The notes beneath the pieces were generated by a model that did not search any database, was not told the origin of the DNA, and saw only the letters and a program-made list of their open reading frames with translations. A stretch of 31,436 bases of DNA from Sphingomonas sp. CCH9-E2. Its GTDB lineage: Bacteria > Pseudomonadota > Alphaproteobacteria > Sphingomonadales > Sphingomonadaceae. Position 1 is the first letter of the stretch, and every line of letters begins with the position of its first letter. This document shows, piece by piece, positions 17,318 through 25,144 of this stretch. Position numbers and translations under genes: made by a program. The stretch is from assembly GCF_001557215.1 (NCBI RefSeq), contig NZ_LSJM01000045.1, positions 1 through 31,436 on the forward strand. Reading direction: 5' to 3'.

Positions 17318-17781
17318 GAGGCTTTGGCCCGGCTGGCGGTGGCGGTCACGCCGTCATAGCGGACGATCCACACCTGCTCGCCATTGCTGATCGTCGCGTT
17401 GAGCGGCTTGCCCGAGCCATCCACGCCCATCATCACCGGGGGCGTCACGTCGAGTTCTACGGCGATTCCCCCGGGCAGGCGGTGGAAGGCGAGGCCATCG
17501 GAGAGCGGCGCCATCGATCCGTCGCGGCCGACCGCAGCGAACCCGTAGCCGTCCTTTTCGACAGTGAAGGCGATGATGCGGTCGCCGATCATCGCATCGT
17601 CGGCGGCAGCCTGAAGCCGCAGGGCGAGGCGGCGCGCTTCGGTTTCGACCGAGGGGGCGCGGGTGGCCGAGCCGATGCCGAGCGCGACTCCGCCCGCTGC
17701 AACGCCGATGATGACGAGCACGATCAGCATTTCGATGAGCGTCATGCCGCGCTCACCGGTGCCGATGCTGCCCCCACGCAT
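17314..17781 (-). CDS. gspH: Minor pseudopilin GspH
   Basis: The 155-residue protein starts at ATG 17779-17781, with prepilin site G|MTLIEMLIVLVIIGVAAGG and glutamate at +5. The variable C-terminal domain (GYGFAAVGRDGSM, LPGGIAVELDV, GEQVWIVRYDGVTATAS) resembles the GspH/FimT beta fold. GspH connects the tip pseudopilins to the GspG shaft. The gene lies 5 bp after the gspG stop and overlaps gspI by 4 bp. Confidence 0.93.
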   Translation of the reverse strand: MRGGSIGTGERGMTLIEMLIVLVIIGVAAGGVALGIGSATRAPSVETEARRLALRLQAAADDAMIGDRIIAFTVEKDGYGFAAVGRDGSMAPLSDGLAFHRLPGGIAVELDVTPPVMMGVDGSGKPLNATISNGEQVWIVRYDGVTATASRAKAS

Positions 17782-17786
17782 GTGCC

Positions 17787-18299
17787 TTATCCGCCCTTGG
17801 CGGGCGTCTGGGCCGCGTCGCGCGAATCGAGGTCGGCATCGAGATCGGTGCCGCCGGGCTTGCCGTCGCGCCCCAGCGACTTGAGCTCGAAGCTGCTGCC
17901 GGTCGAAACATAGGTGTAGGGGTTGCCCCAGGCGTCGACCGGAGCCGACTTCACATAGCCGCCATCGGGCCAGGCGGTGGGGAGGGGCGGGGTGGTCGGC
18001 TTTTCGACCAGCGCCTTCAGCCCCTGTTCGGTCGTCGGATACTGGCCATTGTCGAGCCGATAGGTGGTGAGCGCACTCGAGAGGGTGACGAGGTTGGTCT
18101 TCGTTGTGGTCACGCGTGCCTGATCGGGGCGGCCAACGACGTTCATCGTCACCAGTCCCGCGACAATCGCGATGATGACGAGGACGACGATCATCTCCAA
18201 CAGGGTGAGGCCCGCCTCGCCGTGCGGAACCGCCGGACGCTTGCTCTTCGCGGCATCGACTGCCACGGTGTCATCGAACTGTTTCAAAACTATGCGCAT
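17787..18299 (-). CDS. gspG: Major pseudopilin GspG
   Basis: GspG builds the T2SS pseudopilus. The processing site is EAG|LTLLEMIVVLVIIAIVAGLV, followed by MNVVGRPDQAR and the strongly conserved C-terminal core (YRLDNGQYPTTEQGLKALVEKP, DAWGNPYTYVSTGSS, FELKSLGRDGKPGG with a calcium-site-like GTDLDADLDSRD). The start is uncertain: ATG 18297-18299 gives a 30-residue leader and 170 residues in all. Earlier ATGs at 18320 and 18332 are in frame too, and none has a clear ribosome-binding site. The gene is divergent from gspL, so both may share a promoter region at about 18300-18356. Confidence 0.95.
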   Translation of the reverse strand: MRIVLKQFDDTVAVDAAKSKRPAVPHGEAGLTLLEMIVVLVIIAIVAGLVTMNVVGRPDQARVTTTKTNLVTLSSALTTYRLDNGQYPTTEQGLKALVEKPTTPPLPTAWPDGGYVKSAPVDAWGNPYTYVSTGSSFELKSLGRDGKPGGTDLDADLDSRDAAQTPAKGG

Positions 18300-18356
18300 C
18301 GCGGCCCCATGCGTCCCCATCGTGAAAGCCATGTTACAGCCGGAGCACCCCACAGC

Positions 18357-19445
18357 ATGACCGGCCAAGCCATTTCGAGCGCCACGGAATCCCGCGCCAC
18401 CGGCGTGTGGACGCTGGTGGGCGGTCGCGCGATCATAGCCGAGCCTGAAGGCCCTGCAACCATCCTCGTCCCGAGCGAATCGGTATTGCTGCTGCGCGTC
18501 GCCCTACCGCTGCCGAGTCGCGCGAAGCGGGTCGAGGCGCTGCCGTTCGCGATCGAGGACCGGATCGCCGACCCGATCGAGTCGGTGCATATCGCGCTGG
18601 GGGCAGAGATTGCGCCGCAGACCTATCTGGTGGCGGTTGTGCGCCATGCGCAGATGGCGGCGTGGGTCGAGGCGGCCGAACTGGGCGGGCTGGGCCATGC
18701 CGCGATCGTGCCCGATGCTCTGGCCCTGCCTGTGCCGGAAGCGGGCGAGTGGGTTGCCGAGGCCCGCGACGGTCGGGTGCTGGTGCGCAGCGGCGACGGC
18801 ACCGGATTTGCGCTGCCCACCGCGCTGGTTGGTCCGGCATGGGAGCGGGCGGGGCGTCCGCGCATCTGGACGGTCGGCGCACATCCGATCGGCGAGTTGC
18901 CTCAGGCGCTCTGGACCGGTGGAGGTGGGTTGACCGATCGGCTGGCCACCCCCGCGATCGATCTCAGGCAGGGTCTGTATGCGCGGCGCGCGGCAGCGGG
19001 CAGCAGCTGGAAGAAGCGGCTGGCATGGATCGCGGCCGCGGGGATCGCCGCGCATGTCGTGATCGCAGCGGCGGATGCCGTGATGCTGCGCGTGATTGCC
19101 GAGCGTCGGGCCGAGGATGTGCGATCGGCCGTGGCGCAGGCTGCCCCCGGGGCCAATCTCTCCGGCGATCTGGAGGCGTCGGTGGTCGGCATGCTGCCCG
19201 TTGCGGGTCCGCCGCCGGGCAAGTTCGTGCCCGCCGTCACCGCTGCGTCACGCGCACTTGCCCCGCTATCGAGCGTGGTCACCGCCCGGGCGATGCGGTT
19301 TGAGGGCAATGCGCTGATACTCGAGATCGAGCCGGGGCCACCCGACCTGCCCGAGCGCGTCCGCGCGGCATTTCGCGCAGCTGCGGTTGCGGCGCAGGTT
19401 GGTGCAGGGGCGGATGGCGCCATTCGCGTAACGGTGACGGCATGA
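18357..19445 (+). CDS. gspL: Type II secretion system protein GspL
   Basis: GspL is the inner-membrane platform protein that binds the GspE ATPase. The 362-residue protein has a cytoplasmic actin-like domain (about 10-225: TILVPSESVLLLRVALPLPSRAKRVEALPFAIEDRIADPIESVHIALG), one membrane segment near 220-245 (KRLAWIAAAGIAAHVVIAAADAVML) and a periplasmic ferredoxin-like domain (300-362, ALAPLSSVVTARAMRFEGNALILEIEPG). ATG 18357 has GGAG at 18342-18345. It overlaps gspM by 4 bp and starts the gspL-M-E-F operon. Confidence 0.93.
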   Translation: MTGQAISSATESRATGVWTLVGGRAIIAEPEGPATILVPSESVLLLRVALPLPSRAKRVEALPFAIEDRIADPIESVHIALGAEIAPQTYLVAVVRHAQMAAWVEAAELGGLGHAAIVPDALALPVPEAGEWVAEARDGRVLVRSGDGTGFALPTALVGPAWERAGRPRIWTVGAHPIGELPQALWTGGGGLTDRLATPAIDLRQGLYARRAAAGSSWKKRLAWIAAAGIAAHVVIAAADAVMLRVIAERRAEDVRSAVAQAAPGANLSGDLEASVVGMLPVAGPPPGKFVPAVTAASRALAPLSSVVTARAMRFEGNALILEIEPGPPDLPERVRAAFRAAAVAAQVGAGADGAIRVTVTA

Positions 19446-19939
19446 AGATCGAACGTTCACCGACTATCGACGCGGCGGTGCTCCGGCTGTCCACGTGGTG
19501 GAACGGGCTGGCCCCGCGTGAGCGGGTGCTGGTCGGCACGCTCGGTGTGTTGCTGGGCGGGCTGGTGCTGGTGTTCGGGATCGTCAAGCCGCTGCAGGGC
19601 GCGCGCGCCGATGCGATCGCCGATATCCGCAGCCATGAGACGCTGGCGGCGCGTGTGCGTGCGGCGGGAACCTTGGTCGCGCCGGGCACTCAGCCCAAAC
19701 TGGCCGATGGCCCCCCGATCGAAGCGGCACAGGCGGCGGCGAGCGCTGCGGGACTGACGGTAACGCTGACGCCCGGTGGGGCGGGTGCGACCGGGCAGGT
19801 GGCGGAAGCCAGCTATGAAGCCGTGGTCGGCTGGATCGCGGCGGTCGAGCGCACGACGGTGTTGCGCGCGCGGCGGGTCGACTTGACCAAGGGCAGCGCC
19901 CCGGGCCGCGTGAGCGCGAACGTGGAGTTCGGCCAGTGA
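19442..19939 (+). CDS. gspM: Type II secretion system protein GspM
   Basis: The 165-residue protein has a short cytoplasmic N-terminus (with WWNGLAPRERVLVGTLG), one membrane segment at about 30-50 (GVLLGGLVLVFGIVKPL) and a periplasmic domain ending YEAVVGWIAAVERTTVLRARRVDLTKG. The N-terminal LSTWWNGLAPRERVL pattern is the signature of canonical GspM, which partners GspL. It overlaps gspL upstream and gspE downstream by 4 bp each, in the standard L-M-E-F order. Confidence 0.92.
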   Translation: MKIERSPTIDAAVLRLSTWWNGLAPRERVLVGTLGVLLGGLVLVFGIVKPLQGARADAIADIRSHETLAARVRAAGTLVAPGTQPKLADGPPIEAAQAAASAAGLTVTLTPGGAGATGQVAEASYEAVVGWIAAVERTTVLRARRVDLTKGSAPGRVSANVEFGQ

Positions 19940-21411
19940 ATGCGGTGACGATGGATTTGCCGAGCCTGCCCTATAGCTATGCGCGCAATCATGGCGTGGT
20001 GCTGCGGGTCGGGGCGGATGGGGTGGAATGCCTGCATCGCCCCGACGCGGCGCTCGATGCGCTGCTCGAAGTCCAGCGGATCGCCCCGGGCGTGCGCTTC
20101 GTCCCCGTAGCCGATGGCGCGTTCGACCAGGCGCTGGCGGCCAGCTATTCGGGCAGTGCGGGCGCTGCGGCGGAGCTGGATCTAGGCGGCATGGACCTCG
20201 CCGCGCTGGCGGACAGCGCGGCGGCGGTCGATGATTTGCTCGATTCGCGCGACGATTCGCCGGTGATCCGTCTGATCAACGCGCTGTTGCTGGAGGCGGT
20301 GAAGGAAGGCGCGTCGGACGTGCATGTCGAGACGCAGGAAAAGCGCGTCGTCGTGCGCTTTCGCATCGATGGCGTGCTGCGCGACAAATTGGAGCCGCGC
20401 CGCGAGCTGGCACCGCTGCTGGTCAGCCGCATCAAGGTGATGGCGAAGCTCGACATTGCCGAAAAGCGCGTGCCGCAGGATGGGCGCGTGACGCTGCGGA
20501 TCGGCGGGCATGATGTCGATGCGCGCGTGTCCACCATCCCGACCCAGCATGGCGAGCGGGTGGTGATGCGCTTGCTGGAAAAGGGCTCGCTCAGCCTCGA
20601 CATGGAGGCGCTGGGGATGAGCCAGCGCGACCGCGACGTGTTCGCGCGCCTGCTCGAACGGCCGCACGGCATGCTGCTCGTCACCGGCCCGACCGGATCG
20701 GGCAAGACGACCAGCCTCTACGCCGCGCTCCACCGGCTGAACGACCGGAAACGCAACATCATGACGGTGGAAGATCCGATCGAATATGAACTTGCCGGGG
20801 TCGCGCAGACTCAGGTGAATACGCGGACCGGCATGACCTTTGCGCGCGGGCTGCGGGCGATCCTGCGTCAGGACCCCGATGTCATCATGGTCGGCGAGAT
20901 CCGCGATCAGGAAACGGCGGAGGTCGCGGTGCGATCGGCGATGACCGGGCATTTCGTGTTGTCGACGCTGCATACGAACAGCGCCGTCGGATCGGTCACG
21001 CGGCTGATCGACATGGGGGTCGAGCGCTATCTGCTCGCGCCGATGCTGGTCGGCGTCGCGGCGCAGCGGCTGGTGCGGCGGTTGTGCCCCAGCTGTCGGC
21101 GGCAGGATGTCGCCAGCGAGGGCGATTCGCTGTTGCTGGGTGGTGCGCTCAAGCCGGGCAAGAAGCTGTGGCGCGCGGTCGGATGCGAGGATTGCCACGG
21201 CGACGGCTATCGCGGCCGGGCCGGCATCTATGAAGTGGTGTCGATCGACGACAAGCTCCAGGCGATGATCCATGAGGGCGCATCCGAGGCGGAGATCGAG
21301 GCGTATGCGCGGCGCAGCAACCCTTCGTTGCTCGACGATGGCGTCGACAAGGTGCGCGCCGGGATCACCACCGTCGAAGAAGTGGCGCGCGTGGTGAGGG
21401 ACGAAGCCTAG
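19936..21411 (+). CDS. gspE: Type II secretion ATPase GspE
   Basis: GspE is the hexameric cytoplasmic ATPase that powers pseudopilus growth. The start is GTG 19936, overlapping the gspM stop by 4 bp; ATG 19951 is an alternative. The 491-residue protein has an N-terminal N2-like domain, DSPVIRLINALLLEAVKEGASDVHVE, Walker A GPTGSGKT at residues 251-258, an Asp box (MTVEDPIEYEL), Walker B (VIMVGEIRDQETAEVAVRSA), a His box (LSTLHTNSAVGSVTRLIDMG) and the C-terminal zinc site CPSC...CEDCHGDGYRGRAGIYEV. All catalytic motifs are intact. It ends with TAG overlapping the gspF GTG by 1 bp. Confidence 0.97.
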   Translation: MNAVTMDLPSLPYSYARNHGVVLRVGADGVECLHRPDAALDALLEVQRIAPGVRFVPVADGAFDQALAASYSGSAGAAAELDLGGMDLAALADSAAAVDDLLDSRDDSPVIRLINALLLEAVKEGASDVHVETQEKRVVVRFRIDGVLRDKLEPRRELAPLLVSRIKVMAKLDIAEKRVPQDGRVTLRIGGHDVDARVSTIPTQHGERVVMRLLEKGSLSLDMEALGMSQRDRDVFARLLERPHGMLLVTGPTGSGKTTSLYAALHRLNDRKRNIMTVEDPIEYELAGVAQTQVNTRTGMTFARGLRAILRQDPDVIMVGEIRDQETAEVAVRSAMTGHFVLSTLHTNSAVGSVTRLIDMGVERYLLAPMLVGVAAQRLVRRLCPSCRRQDVASEGDSLLLGGALKPGKKLWRAVGCEDCHGDGYRGRAGIYEVVSIDDKLQAMIHEGASEAEIEAYARRSNPSLLDDGVDKVRAGITTVEEVARVVRDEA

Positions 21412-22634
21412 TGCCCGCCTTCACCTATCGCGCCGCCGACCGCAGCGGCGCGCAGAAAAAGGGTGTTGTCGACGCCTCCAGCCCCGCCGCCGCCCGCGCG
21501 CTGCTGCGCGATCAGGGGCTGTTGCCGCTGGCGGTCGAGGCGGCGGGGGAGCGGCGGTCGGTGGGGAGCATCCAGCTGCCCAGGCTGGGCCGATCCGGCA
21601 TGAGCGCGCGCGAACTGGCGACGGCGACGCGGCAGATTGCGACGCTGGTCGGCTCCGACATCCCGGTTGAGGAAGCGCTGCGGCTCGCGGCGAATCAGTC
21701 GGAGACGCAGCGGGTGTCGGCGATCCTGATGGAGGTGCGTGGCGCGATCCTCGATGGGCGCAGCTTTGCCAGTGCATTGTCAACGCATCCCAAGACCTTT
21801 CCCGAATTCTACCGCGCATCGGTCGCGGCGGGGGAGGCGTCGGGCAAGCTGACTGATGTGCTCGGGCACCTCGCCCATTTCGTCGAGAACCGGCAGGCGA
21901 ATGCGCAGAAGCTGCAGCTGGCGCTGCTTTATCCCGGGCTGCTGGCGACGGTATCGCTTGGCGTCATCGTCCTGCTGCTGGTCTATGTCATCCCGGACAT
22001 CGTCAATGTGTTCGTGTCGCGCGGGACCGACCTGCCGCTGCTGACCCGTGTCCTGATTGCGGTGTCGGGGTTCCTGCAGGCGTGGGGACTGTACCTGCTG
22101 ATCGCGGGGCTGCTGGCCTATCTCGCCTTCAACCGCTGGGCGGCGATCCCGGCGAACAAGCTGAAGGTGCATCGGGGCTTCACCGAACGCTGGCCGTTCA
22201 AGCGCTTCTCCCGCCAGCATAATGCCGCGCGTTTTGCGGGCAGCCTGGCGACATTGGTCGAGAGCGCGGTGCCGCTGGTCGATGCGCTGCACGCTGCGGC
22301 GGCGGTGACGCCGAACCTGTGGGTGCGGGCGCGAGCGATGCACGTCGCGGCGCGGGTGCGCGAAGGCATCAGCCTGCGCGCAGCGATGGCGGAGGCGGGC
22401 GTGTTCCCGCTGATGCTGACCGCGATCGTCGCGTCGGGTGAGGCATCGGGGAAGCTGGGACCGGCTTTGTCGCGCGCTGCCGATGAGCTCGACAGGGAGC
22501 TTGACGCCATCACGACTGCGCTGGTCGCGCTGGTCGAGCCGATGGTGCTGTTGCTCATGGGTGGGATGGTGCTGATGATGGTGCTGGCCATCCTGCTGCC
22601 GATCATCAATCTGAATGATCTGGTGACGTTGTAG
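21411..22634 (+). CDS. gspF: Type II secretion system inner-membrane protein GspF
   Basis: GspF is the polytopic platform protein. The start is GTG 21411 (MPAFTYRAADRSGAQKKG), sharing its G with the gspE stop. The 407-residue protein has two tandem GspF domains, at about 70-195 (ARELATATRQIATLVGSDIPVEEALR, FYRASVAAGEASGKLTDVL) and 270-390 (ARFAGSLATLVESAVPLVDALHAAA, MLTAIVASGEASGKLGPAL). Membrane segments follow each (LLATVSLGVIVLLLVYVIPD, YLLIAGLLAYLAF and LLLMGGMVLMMVLAILLPI). It closes the gspL-M-E-F operon and is followed by a palindromic repeat at 22664-22756. Confidence 0.97.
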   Translation: MPAFTYRAADRSGAQKKGVVDASSPAAARALLRDQGLLPLAVEAAGERRSVGSIQLPRLGRSGMSARELATATRQIATLVGSDIPVEEALRLAANQSETQRVSAILMEVRGAILDGRSFASALSTHPKTFPEFYRASVAAGEASGKLTDVLGHLAHFVENRQANAQKLQLALLYPGLLATVSLGVIVLLLVYVIPDIVNVFVSRGTDLPLLTRVLIAVSGFLQAWGLYLLIAGLLAYLAFNRWAAIPANKLKVHRGFTERWPFKRFSRQHNAARFAGSLATLVESAVPLVDALHAAAAVTPNLWVRARAMHVAARVREGISLRAAMAEAGVFPLMLTAIVASGEASGKLGPALSRAADELDRELDAITTALVALVEPMVLLLMGGMVLMMVLAILLPIINLNDLVTL

Positions 22635-22663
22635 CGGCTGTGGGCCCGCCATCCATCTCTCCT

Positions 22664-22756
22664 CCGTCACCCTGAACTTGTTTTAGGGGCCACCGTTCCC
22701 AAGGCGACGCGGTCGCTGGTGGCACGGTGGATGCTGAAACGAGTTCAGCATCACGG
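22664..22756. repeat. Imperfect palindromic intergenic repeat between gspF and gspN
   Basis: The left arm at 22664-22695 (ccgtcaccctgaactt...) and the right arm at 22725-22756 (...agttcagcatcacgg) are imperfect inverted copies of about 32 bp; both contain a 'CTGAACT(T/C)GTTT(T/C)AG' core. The 29-bp centre is unrelated. This type of 'GTCACCCTGAAC..GTTTCAGG' palindrome is a familiar intergenic repeat in sphingomonads (recalled, not searched). It lies in the 136-bp gap between convergent gspF and gspN and may act as their transcription barrier. Confidence 0.75.
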
Positions 22757-22770
22757 AATTAGAGGGGGGC

Positions 22771-23544
22771 TTAAAGCTCCCCGGCCATGCTCGCCCCGGC
22801 GGGCAGCCCGGCGAAGGGCAGGATGCGCGCGCCCTCCGGGGTCATGCGGATCGTGAGCTGGCCGTCCTCGCTGAGCGTCGCGGTCATCAGGATCTGGCGC
22901 TGCTGGGCGCGGGGGGTGAGGCGGATCTGAGTGGTGTTACCGATCTTTTCGGAGACCAGCAGCAGCGGCGGGACGGGGACCGGTGCGCCGCCGCCCTTAG
23001 GGGTGCAGGTGCCGGCGTCAGTGGTCAGGCGCCCGTCGATGCCCTGGCTCGACCCGCCGACCGCGATCCGGTCGAACTCGAGCTGCATGACCATGTCGCA
23101 GGTGAAGGGGAGGTTGGGCTGGAGCGCCTGAAGCAGCGTCGCATGCGCGCTGCCGCTGACCTTGTCGAGCACCGTGCTGCTGAACCCGGCGAGTGCCCGG
23201 CCGCCCATGTCGGTGTCGGGGCCGGTCGCGGTCCAGTCCGCCGCGAAGCCGAGGCTGGTGAGCGAACGCAGCGGCGCCCAATGCCATTCGAACTTGCTGC
23301 CGCCCGCGACGCCGACCTCGCCATTCCATACCGTTCCGGCGACGCCGGTGCGCCACGGGCGGTTCTTGACGATCACGCTGGCGGGCATGGTCGCGACCAT
23401 GGCGAGGGCATAAGCGGCTATGCCCAGCGCGACGAAGACGGTAAGACGCCGGCGAGCCGACCAGGATGCCCGTGAAAATGCCGCCGATTCGACGCCGTGC
23501 GCTACTGACCGCTCTGGGATCGGGGCTGGTATTGCCGTCGGCAT
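22771..23544 (-). CDS. gspN: Type II secretion system protein N (GspN)
   Basis: The 257-residue protein has a membrane anchor at about 34-52 (TVFVALGIAAYALAMVATMPA) and a periplasmic beta-rich domain typical of GspN: TGVAGTVWNGEVGVAGG, then LEFDRIAVGGSSQGIDGRLTTDAGTC and the C-terminal LTATLSEDG-like repeat. GspN is an accessory T2SS component of uncertain role. The only in-frame start before the membrane segment is ATG 23542-23544, with GAGGGA 10 bp upstream; later ATGs would delete the anchor. This makes its first 79 bp overlap the start of the divergent LpoA-like gene. Confidence 0.85.
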   Translation of the reverse strand: MPTAIPAPIPERSVAHGVESAAFSRASWSARRRLTVFVALGIAAYALAMVATMPASVIVKNRPWRTGVAGTVWNGEVGVAGGSKFEWHWAPLRSLTSLGFAADWTATGPDTDMGGRALAGFSSTVLDKVSGSAHATLLQALQPNLPFTCDMVMQLEFDRIAVGGSSQGIDGRLTTDAGTCTPKGGGAPVPVPPLLLVSEKIGNTTQIRLTPRAQQRQILMTATLSEDGQLTIRMTPEGARILPFAGLPAGASMAGEL

Positions 23545-24530
23545 TGGTTGCTGGTCCCTCTGTCTTCGCGGCCGACAAGGTCAAGCGTGACAAGCGGCCG
23601 GTGGCGTTGCTGCTGCCCCTGTCAGGGCCGCGCGCCGCGCTGGGCCTTAGCATGCGTCAGGGCGTGTTGCTCGCTGATTCTGGGCCGGAACTCACCGCCT
23701 ATGATACCGGCGGGACGCCCGAAGGCGCGGCGCTGGCGGCGCGCAACGCGCTGAAGGCCAAGGCTGCGATGATCCTGGGGCCGGTGACCGCCGAGGAACT
23801 GAACGCGGTGACGGCTGCGGTTGCGCGGCGGGTGCCGGTGATCGCCTTTACCAACAATGCGGTCGCGCGCGGGCCGGGCAGTTTCGTGTTCGGGATTACC
23901 CCGGCACAGGTGACCAGCGCGGTGCTGCGCTATGCCCGATCGCGCGGGGTGCGCAGTGTGGTGGTGGTCGACGACGGATCGCCATGGAGCGTTGCGGCGG
24001 CGCTGGCGGCGGGCAAGATGCAAAGCGAGGTCGGGCTGGACGTGCGGTCGCTGACCGTGGTCGAGGGCCAGCCTTTGCCAGCCGCCGGGGATGCACCGGA
24101 CGCGGTACTGTTGCCGGGGAGCAGCGAGACGGTGCTGGCGGCGGCGCGCAACCTGAAGGGCACGGGCGTGCAGTTGCTGGGTACGGTCCAGGCGCTCGAT
24201 CATCGGCCGGCGGCGCTCGAGACGCTGGACGGTGCGTGGATCGCCAGCCCCGACCCAGCGGCATTCGGCAAATTCGCCGCAGAGTTCCGGTCACGCCATG
24301 GCGGCACGCCGGGGGCGCTGTCGGCGCTGGCCTATGACGCCGGCGGGGTGGTCAAGGTTTTGCGAAGCAAGGGCGCGCTCGATGAGGCGGCGTTGCTGGC
24401 CGAGACCAGCTACCCCTGTATCACGGGCAATGCGCGCTTTCGCAGCGATGGCAGCGTCGCGCGCGAGCTGGCGATCCTGGTCGCCGGGGCGCAGGGCTAT
24501 GCGCCGGTGGCGGTGAGCCTGGGGGCGTGA
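23466..24530 (+). CDS. LpoA-like penicillin-binding protein activator / periplasmic binding fold
   Basis: The 354-residue protein has a Tat-like or Sec signal (PPIRRRALLTALGSGLVLPSALVAG, cleavage near FAADK). A type I periplasmic-binding fold follows: PVALLLPLSGPRAALGLSMRQGVLLAD, ILGPVTAEELNAVTAAVARRVPVIAFTN, FGITPAQVTSAVLRYARSRGVRSVVVV, LLGTVQALDHRP and ALAYDAGGVV. This is the pattern of the C-terminal domain of LpoA, which stimulates the peptidoglycan synthase PBP1A, and of Leu/Ile/Val-binding proteins. There is no ABC permease nearby, favouring the LpoA reading. The start is ATG 23466 or 23478. It overlaps gspJ by 4 bp, so it is co-expressed with pseudopilins. Confidence 0.78.
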   Translation: MPVKMPPIRRRALLTALGSGLVLPSALVAGPSVFAADKVKRDKRPVALLLPLSGPRAALGLSMRQGVLLADSGPELTAYDTGGTPEGAALAARNALKAKAAMILGPVTAEELNAVTAAVARRVPVIAFTNNAVARGPGSFVFGITPAQVTSAVLRYARSRGVRSVVVVDDGSPWSVAAALAAGKMQSEVGLDVRSLTVVEGQPLPAAGDAPDAVLLPGSSETVLAAARNLKGTGVQLLGTVQALDHRPAALETLDGAWIASPDPAAFGKFAAEFRSRHGGTPGALSALAYDAGGVVKVLRSKGALDEAALLAETSYPCITGNARFRSDGSVARELAILVAGAQGYAPVAVSLGA

Positions 24531-25144
24531 ACGCGGCAATGCCGTCGCCCCGGCGTAGGCCGGGACCGCTAGAGGCATCGCTGGACGAGCCATCGGGCGG
24601 CCCCGGCCTCCGCCGGGGCGACGAAGGTTTTACCCTGCTCGAACTCATCATCTCGCTGGGCCTGTTTGCGCTGATCGCGGTGGCGGGGCTGACGTTGCTC
24701 AACAGTGTGATGACGACGCAGGAGCGGACCGAGGGGCGGCTCGACCGGACGGCGGCGATCCAGCGGACGATGTTCGTGCTGCAGAGCGACCTTGACCAGA
24801 TTACGCGCGGTGCGGTGAGCGGTGGGGGGAGCAATGTCGCTTTCACCCGCGTTGCTGCGGGGATGGGCGGGCCTCCAGTGCCGTTGCGCTATGCCGCGGC
24901 GGGTGGGGCGCTGGTGCGGGCCGCGCCGCAGCCGCAGTTGTTGCTGACCGGGGTGAGCGGCGTGCGCTGGCGCTTTCTCGACGGACAGCGCTGGGTCGAT
25001 CGCTGGCCGCCGAATGACGAGCGCAAGGACGAGTGGCCGCGCGCGGTGCAGGTCGAGATGCAGTTGGCGGGCGAGCGCGGGCCGCAGGGGACGTTGCGCC
25101 GCGTGGTCGCGCTGCCGGTCAGGCCGCAGGACGAAGCGCAATGA
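24527..25144 (+). CDS. gspJ: Minor pseudopilin GspJ with a repeat-encoded leader
   Basis: The core is a standard GspJ: processing site G|FTLLELIISLGLFALIAVAGLTLLN, then QRTMFVLQSDLDQITRG and a C-terminal WRFLDGQRWVDRWPP region. It sits between the LpoA-like gene (GTGA overlap) and gspK (ATGA overlap). The leader is odd: with GTG 24527 it has 34 residues, with ATG 24539 it has 30, instead of the usual 5-15. Most of it is encoded by a palindromic repeat (24543-24623). No start codon lies between the repeat and the cleavage site, so translation must cross the repeat. Because the leader is removed by prepilin peptidase, the mature 171-residue protein should be normal. Confidence 0.92.
   Translation: MNAAMPSPRRRPGPLEASLDEPSGGPGLRRGDEGFTLLELIISLGLFALIAVAGLTLLNSVMTTQERTEGRLDRTAAIQRTMFVLQSDLDQITRGAVSGGGSNVAFTRVAAGMGGPPVPLRYAAAGGALVRAAPQPQLLLTGVSGVRWRFLDGQRWVDRWPPNDERKDEWPRAVQVEMQLAGERGPQGTLRRVVALPVRPQDEAQ
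24543..24623. repeat. Palindromic repeat element inside the gspJ leader
   Basis: The arms at 24543-24564 and 24602-24623 are 22-bp inverted repeats with a single mismatch (T versus G at the 14th position), around a 37-bp centre. The core is CGTCGCCCCGGCG and AGGCCGGG. The whole is 81 bp, exactly 27 codons, and is read in frame as a segment that starts SPRRRPGP and ends GPGLRRGDE. This translation is familiar from misannotated proteins across sphingomonads, where the element is usually intergenic (recalled, not searched). Confidence 0.85.
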
